NCBI GenBank assembly: GCA_001899775.1
Contig: MKWN01000054.1
Span: 1 to 54,261, forward strand
DNA from: Thiobacillus sp. 65-29
GTDB taxonomy: Bacteria; Pseudomonadota; Gammaproteobacteria; Burkholderiales; Thiobacillaceae
Reading direction: 5' to 3'
Length of the DNA stretch: 54,261 bases
Part shown: positions 18,494 to 26,661 of the stretch, one piece after another
Layout: each line of letters starts with the position of its first letter
Position numbering within the stretch: position 1 is the first letter of the stretch
The notes under the pieces: generated by a model
What the model was told of the DNA's origin: nothing
The model's database searches: none
What the model saw: only the letters and a program-made list of their open reading frames with translations
Made by a program: the position numbers and the translations under genes

Positions 18494-19443
18494 GCACGCA
18501 AACCGCCGTCGAAGTGCGCGAACTGACGCGCCGGTTCGGTGACTTCGTCGCCGTCGACCGGGTGTCGCTCACCGTGGCGAAGGGTGAGGTGTTCGGCTTT
18601 CTCGGCCCCAACGGTGCCGGCAAGTCGACCACCATCCGCATGCTGTGCGGGCTGTTGCTGCCGAGCTCGGGTGAAGGCCGGGTGGCGGGGTTCGACATCA
18701 TGACCGAATCCGAAACGATCAAGCGCCACATCGGCTACATGTCGCAGAAGTTCTCCCTCTACGACGATCTCACCGTAGAAGAGAACATCGATTTCTACTC
18801 CGGAATCTACAACGTGCCGCGCGCAAAGCGCAGCGAGCGCAAGGACTGGGTGCTGGACATGGCGGGGCTCGCCGACAAGCGTGGCCTCCTCACCGGGGCG
18901 CTCGCCGGTGGCTGGAAACAGCGTCTCGCACTCGGCTGCGCGGTGCTGCACGAACCGCCCATCGTGTTCCTCGACGAGCCGACTTCCGGCGTCGACCCCC
19001 TGTCGCGCCGCCAGTTTTGGGATCTCATCGCGCAGATGTCGCATCGCGGCACCACGGTGTTCGTCACCACCCATTACATGGAAGAGGCCGAATACTGCGA
19101 CGAACTGGCCCTGATCTACCGTGGGCGCATGATCGCCAAGGGCAAACCCGCCGAACTGAAAACCCTGATCCCGGAAGACATTCTCGAACTGCGCGTCGAT
19201 CGTCCCTTCGAGGCGCTGGAACAGCTGGAAGCCTCCGGGCTGGTGAAGGACGTCGCCCTGTTCGGCGACACCCTGCACGCGGTGGTCGGCGACGCCGCAG
19301 CGGACGGCGCGGCAGTGGGTGCGTTCCTCGCGGAGCGCGGCTTCGTGGCGCAGGGCATCACCCAGGTGTTGCCGTCGATGGAAGACGTGTTCGTGTCGCT
19401 GATCGAACTCGAGGATCGCCGCGAACAGGAGAAAGCGTCATGA
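18490..19443 (+). CDS. ABC-2 exporter ATPase, second of two (altered signature)
   Basis: ATP-binding subunit of 317 residues that pairs with the preceding one. Walker A GPNGAGKST (39-47), Q-loop YMSQKFSLYDDLTVEEN, and Walker B IVFLDEPTSGVDP are intact, but the signature reads LAGGWKQ (138-144) instead of LSGGxxQ. In heterodimeric ABC ATPases one degenerate site is common, so the pair may have one fully active and one weak ATP site. It overlaps both the previous ATPase and the permease by ATGA. Confidence 0.92.
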   Translation: MSTQTAVEVRELTRRFGDFVAVDRVSLTVAKGEVFGFLGPNGAGKSTTIRMLCGLLLPSSGEGRVAGFDIMTESETIKRHIGYMSQKFSLYDDLTVEENIDFYSGIYNVPRAKRSERKDWVLDMAGLADKRGLLTGALAGGWKQRLALGCAVLHEPPIVFLDEPTSGVDPLSRRQFWDLIAQMSHRGTTVFVTTHYMEEAEYCDELALIYRGRMIAKGKPAELKTLIPEDILELRVDRPFEALEQLEASGLVKDVALFGDTLHAVVGDAAADGAAVGAFLAERGFVAQGITQVLPSMEDVFVSLIELEDRREQEKAS

Positions 19444-20564
19444 AGCCGCGCGCGTTTTCCTGGATCCGCCTGTGGGCGCTGGTGAAGAAGGAATTCATCC
19501 ACATCCTGCGCGACCCGCGGTCGCTGGCGATGGCCTTCCTCATGCCGCTGATCCTGCTGATCCTGTTCGGCTACGCCATCACCATGGACATCAAGACGCT
19601 CAACCTCGCGGTCTACGACCAGGACCGGAGCGCCACCAGCCGCCTGTATCTGGAAGGCTTTCCGGCATCGAGCTATTTCACCGTGGTGGCCGAGGTCGAC
19701 AGCTATGCGGCGGCGCGCGAGGAACTCGACCGCGGGCGGGCACATCTCGCGCTGGTGATTCCCAGGCACTTCGCACGCGACCTCGAACAGGGGCACAACC
19801 CACAGGTGCAGATCCTGGCCGACGGTTCGGACGCCAACACCGCGACCATCGCACTGGGCTATGTCGAGGCGATCACCAACCGCTTCAGCAGCGCGCAGCG
19901 GGGGCGCGCAATCGAGCTTGCCGTCGATAACCGGGTGCGGGTCTGGTACAACCCGGAGCTGAAAAGCCGCTGGTTCATCATCCCCGGCCTCATCGCGGTG
20001 ATCATGACCGTGATCACCGCGTTGCTCACCTCGCTCACCGTCTCGCGCGAGTGGGAGAGCGGCACCATGGAGCAGTTGATCGCCACGCCGGTACAGCCGC
20101 TCGAACTCTTCCTCGGCAAGATGGCGCCCTACTTCGTCATCGGCGTCGCCGACGTGTTGTTCTCGGTGGCGATGGGGGTGTGGGTGTTCGGCGTTCCGCT
20201 GCGGGGCAGTTTTCTTTTCCTGCTCGGCGTCACCGCAATGTTCCTGGTCGGCGGCCTCAGCCTTGGCATCATGGTCTCCACCGTCGCGCGCTCGCAGCTC
20301 GTCGCGAGCCAGCTTGCCATGGTGGTGACCTTCCTGCCCGCCTTCCTTTTGTCCGGCTTCCTGTATTCCATCGACAACATGCCGCGCTTCCTGCAGGGGG
20401 TCACCCACGTGGTGCAGGCGCGCTACTTCGTCGAAGTGCTGAAGAACATCTTCCTCAAGGCCAGTCCGCCGTCATTCGTCGCGTACGACCTGATTTTTCT
20501 TGCCCTCTTCGCAGTGGTGGTGTTCGCCATCGCCCTGGGCAAGTTCCGCAAGAAGCTGAGCTGA
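19440..20564 (+). CDS. ABC-2 exporter permease (YbhS-like)
   Basis: Membrane subunit of 374 residues. The amphipathic start LWALVKKEFIHILRDPRSLAMAFLMPLILLILFGYAI gives the first helix, a periplasmic domain spans roughly residues 50-180, and five C-terminal helices begin at WFIIPGLIAVIMTVITALLTSLTV, followed by REWESGTMEQLIATPVQPLELFLGK. This is the ABC-2 permease layout with the typical EFIHILRDPR motif. It overlaps the second ATPase by ATGA and is 8 bp from the next permease, its likely heterodimer partner. Confidence 0.92.
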   Translation: MKPRAFSWIRLWALVKKEFIHILRDPRSLAMAFLMPLILLILFGYAITMDIKTLNLAVYDQDRSATSRLYLEGFPASSYFTVVAEVDSYAAAREELDRGRAHLALVIPRHFARDLEQGHNPQVQILADGSDANTATIALGYVEAITNRFSSAQRGRAIELAVDNRVRVWYNPELKSRWFIIPGLIAVIMTVITALLTSLTVSREWESGTMEQLIATPVQPLELFLGKMAPYFVIGVADVLFSVAMGVWVFGVPLRGSFLFLLGVTAMFLVGGLSLGIMVSTVARSQLVASQLAMVVTFLPAFLLSGFLYSIDNMPRFLQGVTHVVQARYFVEVLKNIFLKASPPSFVAYDLIFLALFAVVVFAIALGKFRKKLS

Positions 20565-20572
20565 GGCGCGCC

Positions 20573-21676
20573 ATGTGGGAACGCATCTATCGCATGCTGG
20601 TGAAGGAGTTCATCCAGGTCCTGCGCGATCCGCGCATGAAGGCGCTGATCTTCGTCATGCCGGTGGTGCAACTGATCATGTTCGGCTACGCCGTGACCAC
20701 CGACGTCGAGCACATCAAGACGGCGGTGTGCGACCTCGACAAGAGCCCGCAAAGCCGTGCCCTGATCGAGCGTTTCACCGCATCCGGCTATTTCGACGTG
20801 GTGGCGCACGTCGAACGCCCGAGCGAGCTGGGTGAACTGCTCGACCGCAGCAAGGCGATCATCGCCATCCAGATCAACCGCGGTTTCGCCGACGACCTGC
20901 GTGCCGGGAAGCAGGCGGTGATCCAGACGCTGGTCGACGGCACCGACTCCAACACCGGCACCGTGGCGATGGACTATGCGCAGCGCATCAGCCAGGCGTA
21001 TGCGCGCGAGTGGGCGGGCGAGGTCGAAGCCTCGCCGGTCGAACTGCGTTCGCGCGCCTGGTTCAACCCCGATCTCAAGAGCCGCTATTTCAACGTACCC
21101 GGCGTGATCGCCGTGGTGCTGCTGCTGATTTCCCTGCTGCTCACCGCGATGGCCATCGTGCGCGAGCGCGAGATCGGCACCATGGAACAATTGATGGTCA
21201 CGCCGATCCGCCCACTCGAACTCATCCTCGGCAAGACCCTGCCCTTCGTGCTGATCAGCTTCGTCGACGTGCTGGTGGTGACCGCAATCGGCGTCAACTG
21301 GTTCGACGTTCCGATCCACGGCAGCATCGTGCTGCTGCTGTTCGGTTCGGGGCTGTACCTGATGTCCACCATCGGCATCGGCCTGTTCATCTCGACCGTC
21401 TCGCAGACGCAGCAGCAGGCCCTGATGTCCTCGTTCTTCTTCTATCTGCCCGCCGTGCTGCTGTCCGGCTTCATGTTCCCCATCTCGAACATGCCGGAGC
21501 CGGCGCAATGGCTCACCTATCTCAATCCGCTGCGCTATTTCCTCGAAATCATTCGCGCGATTTTCCTCAAGGGCAGCGGGCTGGATGTCCTGTGGCCCCA
21601 GTTCGCCGCCCTCGCGGCACTCGGTGCCGCGCTTCTCACCATCAGTTCGCTTCGTTTCCAGAAAAGGATGGCCTGA
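20573..21676 (+). CDS. ABC-2 exporter permease (YbhR-like)
   Basis: Second membrane subunit, 367 residues, parallel in layout to the first: VKEFIQVLRDPRMKALIFVMPVVQLIMFGYAV (helix 1), periplasmic domain, then five helices with the REREIGTMEQLMVTPIRPLELILGK loop. The two permeases are clearly paralogous. The ATG at 20573 follows GAGG at short spacing. The next gene starts two bases after its stop, so the transcript continues into the cytochrome gene. The closest known analogue is YbhGFSR, linked in E. coli to drug and cation export. Confidence 0.92.
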   Translation: MWERIYRMLVKEFIQVLRDPRMKALIFVMPVVQLIMFGYAVTTDVEHIKTAVCDLDKSPQSRALIERFTASGYFDVVAHVERPSELGELLDRSKAIIAIQINRGFADDLRAGKQAVIQTLVDGTDSNTGTVAMDYAQRISQAYAREWAGEVEASPVELRSRAWFNPDLKSRYFNVPGVIAVVLLLISLLLTAMAIVREREIGTMEQLMVTPIRPLELILGKTLPFVLISFVDVLVVTAIGVNWFDVPIHGSIVLLLFGSGLYLMSTIGIGLFISTVSQTQQQALMSSFFFYLPAVLLSGFMFPISNMPEPAQWLTYLNPLRYFLEIIRAIFLKGSGLDVLWPQFAALAALGAALLTISSLRFQKRMA

Positions 21677-21677
21677 C

Positions 21678-22100
21678 ATGAAAAAACGCCTGTTCGCCGT
21701 CATTGGCCTGTTTATCGTGGCTGGTGGCGCCCACGCCGCCGAGCCCCTTGCCCTGCAGAAAATCATGAAAGACCTCGGCCGCAACATGCAGGTCGTCACC
21801 GACGGCATTTCCCGCGAGGATTGGGACCTGGTCGCGCAAACCGCGCTGCAGATCGCGGATCATCCGCAGCCGCCGGTTGGCGAGAAGATGCGCATCATGA
21901 GTTTCGTCGGTACCGACATGGGCAAGTTCAGGGCGCATGACGGCAGGACGCACGACGCGGCGCGTGCCCTGGACAAGGCCGCCAGACTCAAGGACGGCCC
22001 CGGCGTGATCGCGGCCTTCGCGACGCTGCAAAGCGCCTGCCATGGCTGCCACCGCGAGTTCCGCAAGCCGTTCGTGGATCACTTCTATGGCTCACGCTAA
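21678..22100 (+). CDS. Cytochrome c'-like periplasmic protein
   Basis: A 140-residue exported protein: signal peptide MKKRLFAVIGLFIVAGGAHA cleaved after residue 20, helical body, and a C-terminal haem site CHGCHREFR (residues 121-128). Haem attachment at the extreme C-terminus of a short helical protein is the hallmark of the cytochrome c' (class II) family, whose members bind NO or act in electron transfer. It begins 2 bp after the exporter permease, an unexpected partner, and is followed by a small membrane protein gene. Family assignment is good; function is inferred. Confidence 0.85.
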   Translation: MKKRLFAVIGLFIVAGGAHAAEPLALQKIMKDLGRNMQVVTDGISREDWDLVAQTALQIADHPQPPVGEKMRIMSFVGTDMGKFRAHDGRTHDAARALDKAARLKDGPGVIAAFATLQSACHGCHREFRKPFVDHFYGSR

Positions 22101-22133
22101 CCCAGTGCGAGTTTTACACCAAGGAGACCCATC

Positions 22134-22556
22134 ATGAACTCTCCCCGTTTCCCGCGCAGCATTCCGCTGTGGGCGGTTTCCATTCTCGGCATCGCCTTCG
22201 GCCTGTTGACGCTCAAGGAAGGCGGTACCGTGCTCTTCGGTAGCGAGCTGGACCGCGCTGCCGCCGGCCACTACGTACCCTTCGTGCTCTGGTTCAATTT
22301 CCTCGCCGGCTTCGCCTACGTCGCCGCGGGGATCGGCCTGGGGCTGCGGCGACGCTGGGCCGCGTACACGGCGCTCGCCATCGCCGTGGCGACAGCCGTG
22401 GTCTTTCTCGCATTCGGTGTCCACGTCACGCTGGAGGGTGCGTTCGAGACGCGCACGGTCGTGGCGATGAGCTTGCGGACGGCGATCTGGGCCGGCATTT
22501 CCTTCGTCGCCTGGCGAGCACTGCTGCGTACGCCGCGTTTGGAGCCTGCGCCATGA
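22134..22556 (+). CDS. Small membrane protein, four predicted helices (unknown)
   Basis: A 140-residue protein not recognised as a named family. Four hydrophobic segments are visible: about residues 10-28 (IPLWAVSILGIAFGLLTL), 46-68 (VPFVLWFNFLAGFAYVAAGI), 75-96 (WAAYTALAIAVATAVVFLAF) and 107-126. AAGGAG lies ahead of the ATG. The last codon region overlaps the next gene by ATGA. Sitting between a cytochrome c'-like protein and an exported Gly/Met-rich protein, it may belong to a small envelope module, but no role can be assigned. Confidence 0.8.
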   Translation: MNSPRFPRSIPLWAVSILGIAFGLLTLKEGGTVLFGSELDRAAAGHYVPFVLWFNFLAGFAYVAAGIGLGLRRRWAAYTALAIAVATAVVFLAFGVHVTLEGAFETRTVVAMSLRTAIWAGISFVAWRALLRTPRLEPAP

Positions 22557-23278
22557 TGCGCCGCTGGCTGGGTGTGTTCGCGCTCGTGACACCGCTGTTC
22601 GGGTTTGCCCAGGCGAGCACCGGGACGGAAGTTGCACACGCCACCCCGCTACCGGCCGGACATGCGCGGCCGGATTTCTCCGGCGACTGGCAGCTCAATA
22701 CGCAGGCCAGCGACGATCCGCGGGCGAAACTGCGCGAGGCGATGCAGGCGGCGCGTCAGGCAACGGGCGGCGAACGCGGCATGGGCGGCGGCATGGGTCG
22801 CGGAGGTGGCGGCAAGGGACGCGGAGGTATGGGCGGCATGGGTGGTGCCGGTGGCATGGGCGGCAAGCGCGGCGCGAGCGGGGAATTTTCCGGGCAACTG
22901 GCCGTCGCGCAGAAACTGCACATCAGTCACGAAGATCCCGCGTTGCTGATCGTTGACGAGAACGAGCGGCCGCAGCGGCTGTATACGGACTTTCGTGGCG
23001 GCAGTGTGTCCGCTGCCGGCGGGCTCGAGCAGCAGGTGTCCGTCGCCGGCTGGGAAGGCGATGCGCTGGTGGTCGAAACGGCAATGCTCGGCAGGAAGAC
23101 GGTCCAGCAATACGCGATCGACAGGACGAACGCGCAACTCGTCGTCACGACGCAAGCCGAGATATCGAACATGCCCAGGGTAGCGTACCGTCTGGTGTAC
23201 GACCGCGTGAAAGGGGACGCCAACGGCGAAACCGCCATCGCCGATCGTGTCGGCTCGCCACTGGAGGTGCAGCGATGA
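22553..23278 (+). CDS. Exported Gly/Met-rich protein (unknown)
   Basis: A 241-residue protein with a signal peptide (hydrophobic residues 5-20, likely cut after AQA near 21). PDFSGDWQLN at about residue 40 resembles the start of secreted lipocalin-like beta-sheet proteins of the FSGxWxLN type. Residues 72-110 are a low-complexity tract of GMGG/GRGG units with basic residues. The C-terminal half has beta-strand-like stretches (DALVVETAMLGRKTVQQYAI, QLVVTTQAEI). Two ATG codons in a row (22553, 22556) could start it. Metal or surface binding by the Met/Gly tract is possible but unproven. Confidence 0.8.
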   Translation: MMRRWLGVFALVTPLFGFAQASTGTEVAHATPLPAGHARPDFSGDWQLNTQASDDPRAKLREAMQAARQATGGERGMGGGMGRGGGGKGRGGMGGMGGAGGMGGKRGASGEFSGQLAVAQKLHISHEDPALLIVDENERPQRLYTDFRGGSVSAAGGLEQQVSVAGWEGDALVVETAMLGRKTVQQYAIDRTNAQLVVTTQAEISNMPRVAYRLVYDRVKGDANGETAIADRVGSPLEVQR

Positions 23279-24708
23279 AACTCAGCTTCCTTGGCGCTGC
23301 ACGCGAAGTGACCGGCTCCTGCTTTCTCGTGGAAACCGAACAGGCACGATTTCTCGTCGACTGCGGCATGATACAGGGCGGGCGCGAGGCCCCCGCACGC
23401 AACCGCAAGCCGTTCGCCTTCGATCCGCAAACGATCGATTTCGTGCTGCTCACCCACGCTCACATCGACCACAGCGGGCTGTTGCCCAAGCTCACCCGGG
23501 AAGGATACCGCGGCCCGATATTCGCCACGGCGGCAAGCGCCGACCTGCTGCAGGTGATGTTGCCCGACAGCGCGCACATCCAGGAAACCGAGGCGCGACG
23601 CGACGGGCGCCGCGTGCGGGCGAAACGCGGACAGCATACCGATCCTGTGCCGCTTTATACGCTGCAGGATGCCCAGGCGTGCCTGCGCCAGGTGTGGCCG
23701 GTTCCCTATGACGAAGAACTGGTGCCACGCGCCGGTGTGCGCTGCCGCTTTCGTGACGCCGGCCACATCCTCGGCTCGGCCATCATCGAGGTCTGGGTCG
23801 ATGAGTCGGCCGGCACCACCAAGCTCGTGTTCAGCGGCGATCTCGGCCACCCCGGCCGCCCCATCCTGCGCGATCCGGCCCGCATCGCCGACGCCGACAT
23901 CCTGATCATGGAATCGACCTACGGCGACCGGGCACACAAGGACCATGCGGCCAGCCAGGCCGAGCTCATCGACATCGTCGAGGGTACCTTGCAGCGGCAG
24001 CGCGGCAACGTCATCATCCCCGCCTTCGCCGTCGGCCGCACGCAGGAGATCATCTACCACCTGCATCGCCTCACGCGTGAAGGGCGTTTGCGCGGACTGC
24101 GAATATTCGTCGATTCGCCCATGGCGACCGAAGCCACGCGCATCACCCGCCAGCACCTGGAGCTGTTCGACGAGGCGGCGAGAAACCTCGCCGCCTGGCA
24201 CGCGCGCGGCCGCGATGTGCCTTATCTGCACTTCACCGAGAGCGTGGAGGAATCGATGGCGCTGAACAAGGTGCGCTCAGGGGCGATCATCATCTCGGCG
24301 AGCGGCATGTGCGACGCGGGACGCATCCGGCACCACCTGCGGCACAACCTGCCGCGCCGCGAGTCGAGTGTATTGATCGCCGGTTTCCAGGCAAAGGGCA
24401 CGCTCGGGCGGCGCCTGGTCGACGGCGCAAAGCGGGTGCGCCTGTTCGGCGAGGACATTCCGGTGCGTGCGGGCATCCACACCGTAGGCGGCCTGTCCGC
24501 GCACGCCGACCAGCCCGCGCTGCTGGCGTGGGCGGCCGGATTCCAGCGGCCGCCACGGCAGACCTGCATCGTACACGGCGAAACCGCTGCCGCCGATGCG
24601 CTCGCGGCAAGACTTGGTGCGCTGCCGGGCTGGAACGTGACGGTTCCCGAAGCCGGCATGACGCTGCACTGGCCCCCTCAAACGAAGGAGTCGCACAATG
24701 ACCGATGA
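23275..24708 (+). CDS. Metallo-beta-lactamase-fold beta-CASP nuclease
   Basis: A 477-residue member of the beta-CASP/CPSF-type RNA nuclease family. The zinc motif is THAHIDHSG (H61-H66), followed by the later metal ligands GHILGSA and FSGDLGHPGRPIL, the beta-CASP domain (IPAFAVGRTQEIIYHL, SASGMCDAGRIRHHL) and the RMK/beta-CASP C-terminal histidine motif GGLSAHADQPALLAW. All expected catalytic residues are visible. In bacteria such enzymes process or degrade RNA. The gene overlaps the Gly/Met-rich protein by ATGA and the next gene by 11 bp, tying it into the phosphoketolase operon. Confidence 0.9.
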   Translation: MKLSFLGAAREVTGSCFLVETEQARFLVDCGMIQGGREAPARNRKPFAFDPQTIDFVLLTHAHIDHSGLLPKLTREGYRGPIFATAASADLLQVMLPDSAHIQETEARRDGRRVRAKRGQHTDPVPLYTLQDAQACLRQVWPVPYDEELVPRAGVRCRFRDAGHILGSAIIEVWVDESAGTTKLVFSGDLGHPGRPILRDPARIADADILIMESTYGDRAHKDHAASQAELIDIVEGTLQRQRGNVIIPAFAVGRTQEIIYHLHRLTREGRLRGLRIFVDSPMATEATRITRQHLELFDEAARNLAAWHARGRDVPYLHFTESVEESMALNKVRSGAIIISASGMCDAGRIRHHLRHNLPRRESSVLIAGFQAKGTLGRRLVDGAKRVRLFGEDIPVRAGIHTVGGLSAHADQPALLAWAAGFQRPPRQTCIVHGETAAADALAARLGALPGWNVTVPEAGMTLHWPPQTKESHNDR

Positions 24709-25525
24709 AATCGACCAGGCGGCATTGCACGAGGCGATCCTCGGCAGCCCCGCCTACCGCATGGCGCACGAGGACCCCGATTTTCTCGCCATGGATGACC
24801 TGCGTCCGGTGCGCCTGCAACTCGAACTGCTCAAGCCCGAGCATGCGCTGCGCGAGGAAGGCATCGATTCGACCGTCGTCGTTTTCGGCAGCGCGCGCAT
24901 CGCCGCGCCCGATGCGCATCACGCGCCCCCTGACGATGCGCGCGCCCGCGAACACGCGCGCTACTACGACGAGGCCCGGCGTTTCGCGCATCTCGTCTCG
25001 TCACGTTTCCAGCAGGAAGGCCGGCGTGACTTCGTCGTCGTCACCGGCGGCGGCCCGGGCATCATGGAGGCCGCCAACCGCGGCGCGTTCGAGGCCGGCG
25101 CGCGCTCGATCGGCCTCAACATCACGCTGCCGCACGAGCAGGCGCCCAATCCCTACATCAGCCCGGAACTCGCCTTCCGTTTCCGCTATTTCGCCCTGCG
25201 CAAGATGCATTTCCTGCTGCGCGCCCGCGCGCTGGTGGCGTTTCCGGGAGGATTCGGCACGTTCGACGAACTGTTCGAGGTGCTCACCCTGGTGCAGACC
25301 GGCAAGATGGCGCGCATTCCCATCGTGCTGGTCGGTACGGCATTCTGGCGCCGCGTCGTCGACTTCGACTATCTGCTGGAGGAGGGTTTCATCAGTCCGG
25401 CCGATCTCGAACTCTTCGTTCGCGTGGACACCGCCGAGCAGATCATCGCCGCGCTGGAGGCCTTCTATCATGGGCAGCCCCCGCATGGGGCGCAAAAGCG
25501 AAGCGTGCAACACGGTACATCATGA
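24698..25525 (+). CDS. LOG-family nucleotide 5'-monophosphate hydrolase
   Basis: A 275-residue protein of the Lonely Guy (formerly lysine decarboxylase-like) family, which splits nucleoside monophosphates into base and ribose 5-phosphate. The Rossmann-like motifs are VVVFGSARI, VVTGGGPGIMEAANRGA and the diagnostic PGGFGTFDELFEVLTLVQT. An N-terminal extension of about 55 residues places it with the longer bacterial type. Ribose 5-phosphate released here would feed the pentose phosphates used by phosphoketolase two genes downstream, which gives the neighbourhood a metabolic logic (inference). It overlaps ackA by ATGA. Confidence 0.88.
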   Translation: MTDEIDQAALHEAILGSPAYRMAHEDPDFLAMDDLRPVRLQLELLKPEHALREEGIDSTVVVFGSARIAAPDAHHAPPDDARAREHARYYDEARRFAHLVSSRFQQEGRRDFVVVTGGGPGIMEAANRGAFEAGARSIGLNITLPHEQAPNPYISPELAFRFRYFALRKMHFLLRARALVAFPGGFGTFDELFEVLTLVQTGKMARIPIVLVGTAFWRRVVDFDYLLEEGFISPADLELFVRVDTAEQIIAALEAFYHGQPPHGAQKRSVQHGTS

Positions 25526-26661
25526 TCCTCACCGTCAACGCCGGCAGTTCCTCGATCCGCCTCGCCGCATTCGCCGGCGCTGCCGACGGACTGCGCGGGA
25601 TCGCGGCGCATCATGGCGACATCGCGCCCGCATCGGAGGAAGACGTGCTGCGCGCATTCATCGGGCAGCACGCGCTTCGCGACATCCGCGCCGTCGCCCA
25701 CCGCGTGGTCCATGGCGGTGACAGCTTCGTCCGCCCCTGCCTGCTCGAACCCGCGGTCGAGCGGGAGATCGAACGCCTGTCCACGCTCGCCCCGCTGCAC
25801 AATCCGCCGGCGCTGCGCTGGCTGCGCGCCTGCCGCGCGCTGCTGGGCGCAGACGTCCCGCAGGTGGCGGTATTCGATACAGCGTTCTACGCGGAACTGC
25901 CGGAGGTCGCACGCACGTATGCGCTGCCAGGCGAGGCGTGCCGGCGCCATGCCATCCGCCGCTACGGTTTTCACGGCATCGCCCACCAGGCCATGTGGCG
26001 GCGCTGGCGGGAATTGCGCCCGGCAACCGGCAAGAGCGAGCGGGTGATTTCCCTGCAGCTCGGCGCCGGCTGCTCGGTCAGCGCGGTGCATGACGGCAAG
26101 GCGGTCGATACCTCCATGGGCTTCTCGCCGCTCGAAGGGCTGGTCATGGCGACGCGTTGCGGCGACGTCGATCCGGGTCTGCTGCTGCATCTGCAGCGCG
26201 CGGAAAATTTATCAGTCACGCAGCTCGAGACGCTGCTCAACGAAAAATCCGGTCTGTACGGCATTTCCGGGCTGAGCGGCGACATGCGCGCCCTGCTCGC
26301 CTCGCATGAGCCCGCCGCACGGCTGGCCATCGACGTCTACACTTACCGGGTACGCAAATATATCGGCGCGTATATGGCCGCACTTGGCGGGGTGGATGCG
26401 ATTCTCATCGGCGGCGGCGTGGGTGAGCATGCGCCATCGATACGCGAAGCCGTCCTCGCGCGCATGGAATGGTGCGGCATCGTACTGGACGAAGACAGAA
26501 ACCGGGGCGCGCAGACGGAGGCACGCATCAGCCGTGACGACAGCGCCGTGGACGTCCGCGTCATTCCCGTCGACGAGGCAGCGATTCTCGCCCAGGAGGC
26601 CCTGCGCCTCACCCGTCGGGACACAACCCCAACCCCCATTTCCGAGGAGGGCCAATCATGA
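25522..26661 (+). CDS. ackA: Acetate kinase
   Basis: Converts acetyl phosphate and ADP to acetate and ATP, the energy-yielding step after phosphoketolase. The 379-residue product starts [17 protein letters not shown] (ATP/phosphate motif), with [55 protein letters not shown] and [14 protein letters not shown] in family order. It is about 20 residues shorter than E. coli AckA and differs in two motifs (FHGIAH for FHGTSH, LGAGCS for LGNGAS). It overlaps both neighbours by ATGA, so its synthesis is coupled to xfp. Confidence 0.94.
   Translation: MILTVNAGSSSIRLAAFAGAADGLRGIAAHHGDIAPASEEDVLRAFIGQHALRDIRAVAHRVVHGGDSFVRPCLLEPAVEREIERLSTLAPLHNPPALRWLRACRALLGADVPQVAVFDTAFYAELPEVARTYALPGEACRRHAIRRYGFHGIAHQAMWRRWRELRPATGKSERVISLQLGAGCSVSAVHDGKAVDTSMGFSPLEGLVMATRCGDVDPGLLLHLQRAENLSVTQLETLLNEKSGLYGISGLSGDMRALLASHEPAARLAIDVYTYRVRKYIGAYMAALGGVDAILIGGGVGEHAPSIREAVLARMEWCGIVLDEDRNRGAQTEARISRDDSAVDVRVIPVDEAAILAQEALRLTRRDTTPTPISEEGQS

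Noticed and set aside
22766-22882. Tandem DNA repeat array
   Set aside because: The GGC/ATG-rich periodicity is explained by the Gly/Met-rich protein coding sequence and is not an exact repeat array.
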